A DNA stretch of 39,803 nucleotides from Verrucomicrobiota bacterium (GTDB lineage Bacteria > Verrucomicrobiota > Verrucomicrobiia > Verrucomicrobiales > DEV007). Within the stretch, counting starts at the first letter, position 1. Every line of letters begins with the position of its first letter. This document shows positions 8,319 through 16,302 of this stretch, piece after piece. The translations under genes and the position numbers were made by a program. The stretch is taken from NCBI GenBank assembly GCA_030625775.1, contig DAOUQC010000043.1, forward strand, positions 1-39,803, given 5' to 3'. Under the pieces are notes generated by a model. That model was not told the DNA's origin. It was given only the letters and a program-made list of their open reading frames with translations, and ran no database searches.

Positions 8319-9950
8319 TCACCCGTCGCTCACAGCAGCATGATCGGCCCCAACGATTTTTCCCTGATCGGGTTGGTATTTTTCGTTAGTTGACAAGGCC
8401 CCGGTCGGACAAGCTTCCACAACCTTGTCGGCCACATGTTCGAGCCCTTCCCACAGCGATTTATCCAAGGAAACCCCGGCAGTCACATCAAAACCCCGAC
8501 CAATAAAAGTAAAGCCATAAGTTTCATCCTCTTCCTTGGTGATCTGCACACACAGACTGCACTTGATACACTTACCGGGTTCGTAAACCGCTCCGGCATT
8601 CTGGTTGATGTGGGAATATTTTGCCCGCTGCTCCCCTTTGAACATCGATTGTTTGGCACCATATTTATCACTGTAAATCCGTAGCGAGCAATCATGCGAA
8701 GCACGGCAATCACAGTGCATGCAACGTTCACCCTCAAGCTGGACGTCAGCTTTATTATAACCGTCCACTTCAAGGTTATCCGGCGTCACCCGCGCAATCG
8801 GGTTGGCCCCGGTGACAAAAATATCGATCTCGCCTTCCTGCAGGCGACCCATCATGTGATTGTACATCTCAACGATGCCATCGATTTTTTCACCATTGGC
8901 ATACTGGCTGGCACAAGCCGCCACATCTTTCGCTGACTGGACAGCTTTCAGAATAGGCATCTTCGCCTTGGTCACACTGCCTGCGGCAAACACTCCGTCG
9001 ATTTCAGTTTTTGCAGTTTTCCTCTCAACCTTGATACCCTTTTTTTCATCCACGGGAATACCGATCGCTTCCAGTGACTCGTTTCCAATCTGTCCGCAGG
9101 TCAAAATAACAGCCGCATAATCTGCTTTCAAAGTATCAAGAGAAACCTGATCCCCGAGAGCATACCCTGTTTTAAACTCAACCCCCATCAGTTTCAATAC
9201 CTTCACTTCCCCCTCGATCACCCAGTTCTCCATCAGGCTTTGATCGTAATCCTCTTCACTGCGAAGCCGGCCTCCCACTTGCTCCTCTTTTTCAATAATG
9301 GTGCAGGCGTGCCCCTCCCGGGTCATGTAATAAGCAGTTGCCAGGCCTGTTGCGCCGGAACCCACAATAACAATTTTTTTACCGGAACTCTCTCGTACCG
9401 GTGGAATGTAAGGTGTTTCCCGTTTCAGATCCCAATCGGAAATAAAACGCGTCATGTGACGAATCGAAACTCCGTCATCATACTGCGCTCGACGGCAGCC
9501 CTTTTCACAAGGGGCGGTGCAGAAGCGTTCCAATATCGATGGGATCGCCATGTCTTCACGCACAGTAGCAATCGCATCCTCAAATTGATCGTCCTTGATC
9601 TCACGGATCATTTTGGGGATCTCGGAATGAATCGAACACAATCTCTGGCAAGGCGCTTCGCAGTCGCCCACGTGTTCACTGAGCAACAACTCCAGTGTTG
9701 ATTTGTGATGCGCAAGAACTTCATCACACTGGGTATCGATTTCCATGCCCTCGGCACACAGCGCAGAACACGCCGGATGGGTTCTGCCCGACGCCTGGTC
9801 CTTCACCGTGCACATCATGCAGGAGGTGAAATAATCATAACCGTCCTTGTAGCACATGATCGGAATCTCAATTCCGAGCTTTTTGGCGGCGTGGAAAATT
9901 GTTGTCGCTTCGTCCAACTCAATTTCCTGATTATCGATCGTCAGTTTCAT
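8319..9950 (-). CDS. [2Fe-2S]/FAD/[4Fe-4S] oxidoreductase, GltD-like without an NADPH domain
   Basis: This 543-residue cytoplasmic flavoprotein probably passes electrons between the NuoEF-like partner and a ferredoxin or the membrane proteins of its operon. Domains in order: a plant-type [2Fe-2S] domain with C33, C44, C47 and C61; a NuoG-like segment with H93, C97, C101 and C105; a GltD-type Fe-S linker with C144, C148 and C152; an FAD Rossmann fold with GSGATG at 197-202; a short return to GVFAAGSVTKA (319-329); the CMHCDC region (410-415); and a last [4Fe-4S] site with C461, C464, C467 and C514. In glutamate synthase small subunits a second, NADPH-binding Rossmann domain sits inside the FAD domain. 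Here that insertion is missing: only about 90 residues separate the two FAD halves. It is the last gene of the operon, 6 bases after the NuoEF gene. Confidence 0.85.
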   Translation of the reverse strand: MKLTIDNQEIELDEATTIFHAAKKLGIEIPIMCYKDGYDYFTSCMMCTVKDQASGRTHPACSALCAEGMEIDTQCDEVLAHHKSTLELLLSEHVGDCEAPCQRLCSIHSEIPKMIREIKDDQFEDAIATVREDMAIPSILERFCTAPCEKGCRRAQYDDGVSIRHMTRFISDWDLKRETPYIPPVRESSGKKIVIVGSGATGLATAYYMTREGHACTIIEKEEQVGGRLRSEEDYDQSLMENWVIEGEVKVLKLMGVEFKTGYALGDQVSLDTLKADYAAVILTCGQIGNESLEAIGIPVDEKKGIKVERKTAKTEIDGVFAAGSVTKAKMPILKAVQSAKDVAACASQYANGEKIDGIVEMYNHMMGRLQEGEIDIFVTGANPIARVTPDNLEVDGYNKADVQLEGERCMHCDCRASHDCSLRIYSDKYGAKQSMFKGEQRAKYSHINQNAGAVYEPGKCIKCSLCVQITKEEDETYGFTFIGRGFDVTAGVSLDKSLWEGLEHVADKVVEACPTGALSTNEKYQPDQGKIVGADHAAVSDG

Positions 9951-9956
9951 CGTTTT

Positions 9957-12386
9957 TTATACTTTCTTCAGATCAACAATGTGAATGGCATCCACCGGAC
10001 AAACCTGGAGGCAGATATCGCAACGTGTGCACATCGGATCCTGGATAACATGGTGGCGGTAAGGATTCATCGGAATGGCGTCCGTCGGGCAAAACTGGGC
10101 ACAACGCGTGCAGCCGATACAGGTATCGTCAATGTCATAACGAATCAAAGGCACACACTTTTTCGCGGTGCAAACCCCGTTGATATGATCCTCGAATTCT
10201 TCCCTGAAATACTTCATGCAGGACAACACCGGATTGGGGGCCGTCACACCCAGTCCGCAAAGACTCCCCTCTTTGGTGATGCCCGCGAGAGTCTCCAGTT
10301 TTTCGAGATCCCCCTTACGGCCTTTGCCTGCACAAAGTCGCTCAAGGATTTCCCCCATGCGCTTGGTGCCAATTCGACAGTGGGTACATTTTCCGCAGGA
10401 TTCATCCTGCAGGAAACGCATGAAATAATTGGCGATGTCAACCATGCAGTCAGTATCATCCAACACGACCATGCCACCCGATCCCATGATCGCGCCGACC
10501 TTGCTGATTTCTTCATAATCAACCGGGGTATCACACAAATACTCAGGCACACAACCACCGGAGGGTCCACCCATCAATACCGCTTTCAGTTTCCGCCCAT
10601 TGGGAATTCCTCCACCGATATCTTCGACAATCTCACGCAAGGTCATGCCCATCGGCACTTCGATCATGCCGCCGCGAACCACTTTTCCCGCCAGCGCAAA
10701 AGTTTTACTGCCTTTGCTTTTTTCCGTTCCAATAGCTGCAAATTTTTCCGCACCGTTACGAATGATCCACGAAATAGAGGCAAAAGTTTCAACATTGTTA
10801 ATCAGTGTCGGCTTGCCCCACAATCCGGATTGTGCAGGAAAAGGCGGCCGGAATCTCGGCATGCCGCGCCCCCCCTCGATCGCTGACATCAGAGCCGTTT
10901 CCTCACCACAGACAAAAGCTCCGGCCCCCTCGACCACTTCAAGCTTCAACTTCATTCCTGTACCGAGAATATTATCACCGAGATAACCATGCTCCTCGCA
11001 CTGGGCAATGGCATTCTGAATCCGCTCGGTGGCCAGTGGGTATTCCGCACGAATATAAAGCACTCCCTGCTCCGCTCCGATCACATAAGCCGCGATGACC
11101 ATGCCTTCGATCACACGGAAAGGGAACGACTCCAGGATCATGCGATCCATGAATGCCCCCGGATCCCCTTCATCTCCATTGCAAATGATGTATTTGGTTT
11201 CGTTTTCTTCGATGCGGGTAAACCTCCACTTCATTCCCGTCGGGAAACCAGCCCCACCACGTCCGCGCAATCCACTATCGAGCATCTCCTGGATGATGCC
11301 CTCGGGGTCATTCCCTTCGAGGCAGGATTTCAATGCCACAAAACCATCGTGTTTGATGTAGTCATCTATACTTTTAGGATCGAGCACCCCCGAGTGTTCA
11401 GTAACACAGCGTTGTTGAGGCCCTTCAAAACGCATATCCACTTTCGCCCGGACATCTTTTGAAAAGCGTGTCGGTGGATCCCAGTCTTCATCGGTGAGTA
11501 AATTCTCTAACAAATGAAACGCTTTTGCCGTCGTTTTTTGAAGCCAGTTTGCAGGTTGAAAATGCTTCAACAACAAACCTCTGACATCAGTGACCTTGAC
11601 CAGGCCATAACGATGTCTGCCCTGATTATAAACTGAAATTTCAATCAAAGGAGTTTCAAAAGAAGCCCCCCTGCAACCCACCTTCTTGATCTTCACTGGC
11701 AGGTTCATGCTACTGACCACCTGTTTCAGTTCTTGGTAAACCTTGAAGGCCCCACCCGCCGTACAACTGGAGCAAATGCAAATACGCACTTCGCCGCTTA
11801 CATTTTTCCGCTCATCCTCTTCTTCTTCGCTGCCACCTCCCGACATCGCGGCTTCATTGGCGAGAAAATCGTCGAGTAGTTCGGGAATTTTAAAAGCTTC
11901 CACTTCTCCGTAAATCGTATCATCCACCTGCACAACCGGTGCCAGCATACAACAGCCCAGGCAAGCCACTTCTTCGACAGTAAAAATGTCATCGGGGCTG
12001 GTGTGTTCACCTTCACCCACTTTCAGATGGCTGCGAAAAGTTTCATCCAAAACTGAAGCACCACTAACGTGACAAGCGGTGCCGATACAAGTTTTGACAA
12101 TGTGTTTACCTACCGGATGATGCCTGAACTGGGAGTAAAAGGTCGAAACCCCGGTAATGGAATCAGGTGTGATTTCAGTGATCTCAGCGATGTGCTCGAG
12201 AGCTGCCGGCGGCAACCAGTTCCATTTTTTTTGAATCGCTTGCAGCAAGGGAATCAGGTGCTTGGCCTCTTTCCCGATTCGCGACACCATTTCATCGACC
12301 GCTGACAGGTCTATACCAAGGTCCTCCTTGTCTGAACAAGTGCCCGCACAGCTTTTGCTTTCGGTTAAAGTCGCTTCTTCACTCAT
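9957..12386 (-). CDS. Fused NuoE-NuoF-type NADH oxidoreductase with C-terminal 2x[4Fe-4S] (HydB/Bfu-like)
   Basis: This 809-residue protein should oxidise NADH, or reduce NAD, at an FMN site. Residues 25-175 are NuoE-like, with [2Fe-2S] ligands C100, C105, C142 and C146. Residues 200-275 are a second thioredoxin-like domain with C203, C208 and C238, but Ser242 stands where the fourth Cys is expected. Residues 330-720 are NuoF-like: RGRGGAGFPTG at 374-384 and NGDEGDPGAF at 403-412 for FMN/NADH, CGEETAL at 493-499, and the N3 cluster C664, C667, C670 and C710. The tail holds two [4Fe-4S] sites (C756/759/762/766 and C786/789/792/796). This domain order is that of the B and C subunits of bifurcating hydrogenases (HydABC) and relatives, joined in one chain. 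Its start overlaps the stop of the propeller gene by 4 bases (ATGA). Confidence 0.92.
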   Translation of the reverse strand: MSEEATLTESKSCAGTCSDKEDLGIDLSAVDEMVSRIGKEAKHLIPLLQAIQKKWNWLPPAALEHIAEITEITPDSITGVSTFYSQFRHHPVGKHIVKTCIGTACHVSGASVLDETFRSHLKVGEGEHTSPDDIFTVEEVACLGCCMLAPVVQVDDTIYGEVEAFKIPELLDDFLANEAAMSGGGSEEEEDERKNVSGEVRICICSSCTAGGAFKVYQELKQVVSSMNLPVKIKKVGCRGASFETPLIEISVYNQGRHRYGLVKVTDVRGLLLKHFQPANWLQKTTAKAFHLLENLLTDEDWDPPTRFSKDVRAKVDMRFEGPQQRCVTEHSGVLDPKSIDDYIKHDGFVALKSCLEGNDPEGIIQEMLDSGLRGRGGAGFPTGMKWRFTRIEENETKYIICNGDEGDPGAFMDRMILESFPFRVIEGMVIAAYVIGAEQGVLYIRAEYPLATERIQNAIAQCEEHGYLGDNILGTGMKLKLEVVEGAGAFVCGEETALMSAIEGGRGMPRFRPPFPAQSGLWGKPTLINNVETFASISWIIRNGAEKFAAIGTEKSKGSKTFALAGKVVRGGMIEVPMGMTLREIVEDIGGGIPNGRKLKAVLMGGPSGGCVPEYLCDTPVDYEEISKVGAIMGSGGMVVLDDTDCMVDIANYFMRFLQDESCGKCTHCRIGTKRMGEILERLCAGKGRKGDLEKLETLAGITKEGSLCGLGVTAPNPVLSCMKYFREEFEDHINGVCTAKKCVPLIRYDIDDTCIGCTRCAQFCPTDAIPMNPYRHHVIQDPMCTRCDICLQVCPVDAIHIVDLKKV

Positions 12387-14179
12387 GGTCCGATCCGATA
12401 GAGGTTTTTCATGCCGCGCACATAGAGAGTGTCCCCCAGCGCCGCTGCCGTACTGACGACCACTTCACCCAGCTCAGGTTTACTGACTGACTTGTATTCC
12501 GCCCCCGGTTCAAAAATATGTGTCATGCCCAGCCGGTCAGCCATATAAACCCGCCCCTCTGCCAGAATAGGCGAAGCATAAAAGCCCTCATCGGTGTCTT
12601 CCGTCCAGACTTCCTCACCGGTCTTGGCGTTGTAACAAACCACGCCCCCATCTCCCAGACCTCCAATCAAATAATCACCCACTACCAGAGGAGTAGCGAT
12701 ACCAGGAATCATGTCCGAGGTTTCCCATACCACTTCATGTGTTTTGACATCGATCGCAGCTACTTTGATATAATCGGCCGCCACATACAGCAGACCGTTT
12801 GCATAAATTGGCGTCGGGGCAATTTCCCCCCCTTCCAGGCATTCAAGCCGCCAGAGTTCCTTGCCGTTATTCGGATCGTAGGAAATCACCATCGGGTCAG
12901 CAATCAGCACCACTTCGTCCCGCTCCCCTGCATTGAACAAAGCCGGCGATGACCAGGATGGACCAAAATCGCGAGGTGTTCTCCATCGTTTTTGCCCGGT
13001 AGCGACATCCAATCCAGTAAAAAAACTGTCCTCTTCGCGATCATATTGAATCAAGAGCAGGTTTTTATACACCACCAATGACGATGAATAACCGTAGGGA
13101 TTCTCTGGAACACCCAGATTTTTCGCCCAAACCTGATTGCCCTCAAAATCAAAAGCCGCCAGATCACCATTCGAGAAAATAGCAAACACCCGCACCCCGT
13201 CTGTAGCCATCGTAGCCGCAGCATAACCGGTGTCATCACTCACTTCCGGCGACTCCTCTACGCTCGGCGAACCAGGAACGTTCTCCACTGCTTTTACCCA
13301 GAGGATCTTACCGCTATTGGCATCAACACAATAAACCTCCCGGGTTTTTTCATCGGCTCCAGAGAGGAAAATTTTGTCTTCCCAAATAATAGGCGAGTTG
13401 AATCCTGGCAGTGGAATTTCCGTTTTCCAGCGAATGCCGTCCCCCGTCTCACCGTTCCATTCGGTAGGCAGGCCCTTCGTTTCAGCAAGACCAGCTCTGG
13501 GACCAAGAAATCCCGGCCAGTTTTTAAGCCGTTCTTCCGCAGTCGCGACAGGTTTGGCATCGGCTGCGGGTTTGGCAGCAGTCGCTGGAGCTGCTGGAGC
13601 AGCGGTTTTCCCGGAAGTTTCTTCCAAACCTCCCTCTTTACCGCCAGCAGTGCTGCCATCCGCTAAATCCACCTCAGCCAAATCCAGCGCACTCTCCCAC
13701 GGCAAAGCAATCATCAGGGCGAACCCAACCAAAACCAAACCCACTGATATAATGGATTTCCTGGCCCAGGCAGCCTTCTCTACCAAGTTATCCTTTGGAT
13801 CCCCAGAATCGGGCAAAGGCGGCAATGAGGTGTAAGCTTCGAGCGACTTAAAGGCAATCACCATCACCAACAAACCTCCCACCAACATGTAAATAGCTAC
13901 ACGGTTGAAACGCTGGCTGGTAAAAAAGGCCCGCCGGGAGATATGATCCAGCTCACGGATTTCCTCACGCAGAGCCTGATCGTTCGGATTGGTTTTGAGC
14001 TCCTCGACCAGACGTTGCAAAGCTGGGGAGTGAATCGGGTCCGTTTTTTTCAAGCTAAGGTTATTTGCTATCAACAAAGCACAAACCACCAATGCAAACA
14101 CACCTGATACCATCGCAGCTCCTTTAATGAGCTGATAAGGCAGGGAAGTGGTGCTTTTTTCATATTCTACAACTCTCAT
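12383..14179 (-). CDS. Three-span membrane protein with extracytoplasmic PQQ-like beta-propeller
   Basis: This 598-residue protein has hydrophobic helices at about residues 20-40, 94-111 and 143-161, then an Ala/Pro/Lys-rich linker (about 190-213), then a propeller to the end. Repeat blades end with PQQ-like motifs such as SGKILWVK, TGQKRWRT, NGKELWRLE and TGEEVWTED. With the N-terminus inside, as the basic loop between helices 2 and 3 suggests, the propeller faces the periplasm. The repeats resemble BamB-type scaffolds as much as true quinoproteins; I see no convincing PQQ-binding active site, so cofactor content is unknown. Being locked between a polyferredoxin gene (42 bases upstream) and the NADH-oxidising subunit (4-base overlap) points to a role in the redox complex, as a docking, sensing or electron-accepting domain. 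Confidence 0.85.
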   Translation of the reverse strand: MRVVEYEKSTTSLPYQLIKGAAMVSGVFALVVCALLIANNLSLKKTDPIHSPALQRLVEELKTNPNDQALREEIRELDHISRRAFFTSQRFNRVAIYMLVGGLLVMVIAFKSLEAYTSLPPLPDSGDPKDNLVEKAAWARKSIISVGLVLVGFALMIALPWESALDLAEVDLADGSTAGGKEGGLEETSGKTAAPAAPATAAKPAADAKPVATAEERLKNWPGFLGPRAGLAETKGLPTEWNGETGDGIRWKTEIPLPGFNSPIIWEDKIFLSGADEKTREVYCVDANSGKILWVKAVENVPGSPSVEESPEVSDDTGYAAATMATDGVRVFAIFSNGDLAAFDFEGNQVWAKNLGVPENPYGYSSSLVVYKNLLLIQYDREEDSFFTGLDVATGQKRWRTPRDFGPSWSSPALFNAGERDEVVLIADPMVISYDPNNGKELWRLECLEGGEIAPTPIYANGLLYVAADYIKVAAIDVKTHEVVWETSDMIPGIATPLVVGDYLIGGLGDGGVVCYNAKTGEEVWTEDTDEGFYASPILAEGRVYMADRLGMTHIFEPGAEYKSVSKPELGEVVVSTAAALGDTLYVRGMKNLYRIGP

Positions 14180-14221
14180 CGTTTCTCTAATTCAAATAAA
14201 AACTCAACCAATCAAGCCAAC

Positions 14222-15658
14222 TCAGACAGCGGCAGGTTTTTCCCCACTTTTTTTGGCAGGCTCTTCAGCCCCCTTCTCTTCACCTTCTGTTTCGGGAGGT
14301 TTGTAGACAGGATCTCTCAGCGACATCGCCTCATTATAAGGCTGGCTGCCGACAATGAAGTTCAAGCTGTGCATATCATCGCTGGGGCAGTACGAACAAC
14401 ATCGTCCGCAACTGAAACAGCTTGGCTTGATCACTTCATAATCCTTCTGCTCCCGTGACACCGACAGTCCGATCAACTTGATGCTGAAAACCAAACCCAG
14501 GAAACCACCGAGGATCCAGCCCCCCATGTTCATGATCTTCCGGATACGCACTGCATTGGCCATCAGTTCAGTTTCTGACGTCCCCATCGAACGATAAGTT
14601 TTGGTTTCCAAGGTTTCTGTCAGCTCTGGATTGATCTTTTCGGCCAATACCTGTTCCGCCAAAAACACCGTATTGTTGTAGCTGGACAATGGAATTGACA
14701 TGCGGTGACCTATCCAGCCACCCAGCACAATCATCACTGGCATCATCACAAAAAGAAATCCCAAACGCCGCACCCCGGTATTACGGTTCTCCCTTGCCAA
14801 GCCGGTATTGGGTTTTTCGATATAATCAAAAGGACAGGATACTTCGCAAAGCCGACAATCGATACACTTCGAGGGAGTGATGGTCAGATGTTTCCAGGCA
14901 AAACGGGACATGAAACCAAGCAGCACTCCGTAGGGACAGAAAAAGCGGCAATAGGGCCGGGCAATAAACATTCCCGCAATCAAGAATCCCACACCGAGAT
15001 AAAGATAGGGAGCATTGCCGTTGAGACGGAAAAACCCAATGAAGGGATCATATCGACAAATGATGAAGCCCGTTTTGGTCGCCGCAAAAAGAATTGCCAA
15101 GCCCAGGTAAACATAGGGAATCATGCTCAGTGCCATGGTCAGCTTTTTGGGCAACTGAATCGGCTTGATCACCACCAGATCCTGAATTGCCCCGAGCGCG
15201 CACACCGAAGAGCAAAATACGCGCCCGAACAACAGCGCAAACAACAGCGGCATGACAAAAAATATTGTCACCGTCATCGGCACCGCATAATTGGTGTCAA
15301 ACAAACTGAGCGCCACATTTTGAATTGATCCAATTGGGCAAACACAGCCTTGTTTGTAAAAACCAAAATAACCCAGTGAAAAAACCATCACCCAGAACAA
15401 ACCACGCCGGGAACGCCGCTTCACCGCCAGCCAGGAGGCCAGACTCAATACAATGAAAAGCACCCCCACATCGATCCATTCCTGAAAATCACTGGTTGGT
15501 TCCGGCACCGTGGTCAGAGGAAAATCATAACCACTGATGAATTCCGGTTGGGGAAAATTCATCACATCGGCAGCGGGTTCGGCCACGGCTCCAGCCAATA
15601 CCACAAACAATAGGGAAAGCACCGCGAGGTGCTTGGAGATCAAACTCAAGGGCCTCAT
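14222..15658 (-). CDS. NosR-like membrane polyferredoxin
   Basis: This 478-residue membrane protein has a signal-like first helix (residues 8-26) and about seven further hydrophobic segments. NosR/NapH-type motifs are visible: GCVCPIG with C105 and C107, FCSSVCALG with C149 and C153, YDPFIGFFRL at 203-212, and CRFFCPYG with C237 and C241. Two ferredoxin sites follow: C265, C268, C271, C275 near the middle and C414, C417, C420, C424 near the C-terminus, and the tail is Glu/Lys/Pro-rich. The periplasmic FMN-binding domain of true NosR is absent; the N-terminal part before the first core helix is only about 55 residues. Relatives carry electrons from the quinone pool or cytoplasm across the membrane. 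Its start overlaps the preceding ferredoxin stop by 4 bases, so the two are likely made together. Confidence 0.88.
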   Translation of the reverse strand: MRPLSLISKHLAVLSLLFVVLAGAVAEPAADVMNFPQPEFISGYDFPLTTVPEPTSDFQEWIDVGVLFIVLSLASWLAVKRRSRRGLFWVMVFSLGYFGFYKQGCVCPIGSIQNVALSLFDTNYAVPMTVTIFFVMPLLFALLFGRVFCSSVCALGAIQDLVVIKPIQLPKKLTMALSMIPYVYLGLAILFAATKTGFIICRYDPFIGFFRLNGNAPYLYLGVGFLIAGMFIARPYCRFFCPYGVLLGFMSRFAWKHLTITPSKCIDCRLCEVSCPFDYIEKPNTGLARENRNTGVRRLGFLFVMMPVMIVLGGWIGHRMSIPLSSYNNTVFLAEQVLAEKINPELTETLETKTYRSMGTSETELMANAVRIRKIMNMGGWILGGFLGLVFSIKLIGLSVSREQKDYEVIKPSCFSCGRCCSYCPSDDMHSLNFIVGSQPYNEAMSLRDPVYKPPETEGEEKGAEEPAKKSGEKPAAV

Positions 15659-16284
15659 TTTCTTATAGGTAAATTAGCCGTAAGCGACAACTCGATCTGT
15701 GGTTCCAAAGGGTAATCCTGCTTGTGCTTGAGCATGTAAGGCTGGTCTGCCGGCAAGCGCACCCAGGCATCCGACGGACACTGCATGGCAATCGAACAGT
15801 TGTTGCAGTTCACACAAACGTCATGCCGCACTTGCAGATAAAAAGAAGCATTGCCAAACATCTCGCAGGGCTGAATGCATTTGGCACAACCGATGCAGCG
15901 ATCTTCGAGAATGTTGTATTCCCAATAGGGATCTTCGACAAAAACACGCTCAATTGCATCGGTAGGACACAACTGGTTTTCTGCCGCAGAAGTCAACTCG
16001 GGTGCCTCGGGTTGAAAATAACCAAAACACAACTGGCAATAACCGCAGATCGAATAGGATTGCACGCACTTCACCGCCGACGGTGATACCACACAGGAAG
16101 TCGAGCAGTGCTCACATTGCACACACTTCATCGGATCGATCTGCCAAACCGTATTCCTCTTGCGTGCTCCAAAAGCCGTCCAACCGCCAATCACACCCAA
16201 AGTCAAACCAACAAAAGCCCTCATCCCATTCCTGAGAAAAGTGAAGCGGGTGATTTTTTCGGGTTCTTTTATTAACTCAGCCAT
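15655..16284 (-). CDS. Membrane-anchored ferredoxin with up to four [4Fe-4S] clusters
   Basis: This 209-residue protein has an N-terminal helix at about residues 21-40 (FVGLTLGVIGGWTAF) and then four cysteine groups: C54/C57/C60/C64, C80/C83/C86 with C106 in QLCPTDA and C73 as a further candidate, C130/C133/C136/C140, and C157/C160/C163/C169. It resembles NapG/HybA/DmsB-type electron-transfer subunits. The N-terminal segment contains RNGMR rather than a twin arginine, so I read it as a membrane anchor; whether the clusters face the cytoplasm or the periplasm is not settled. It lies 18 bases after the second propeller gene and overlaps the polyferredoxin gene. It is likely the electron link between the polyferredoxin and another subunit. 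Confidence 0.87.
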   Translation of the reverse strand: MAELIKEPEKITRFTFLRNGMRAFVGLTLGVIGGWTAFGARKRNTVWQIDPMKCVQCEHCSTSCVVSPSAVKCVQSYSICGYCQLCFGYFQPEAPELTSAAENQLCPTDAIERVFVEDPYWEYNILEDRCIGCAKCIQPCEMFGNASFYLQVRHDVCVNCNNCSIAMQCPSDAWVRLPADQPYMLKHKQDYPLEPQIELSLTANLPIRK

Positions 16285-16302
16285 TTCTACTAAATGTTAA
16301 TT

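Noticed and set aside
9705-10886. A 393-codon plus-strand open frame opposite the NuoEF and FAD genes
   Set aside because: It runs antisense to two proteins with complete cofactor motifs, is rich in His, Arg and Thr, and shows no recognisable domain.
8319-12386. A bifurcating [FeFe]-hydrogenase
   Set aside because: The NuoEF fusion looks HydB/HydC-like, but no H-cluster motifs are present in the flavoprotein or anywhere else in the window.
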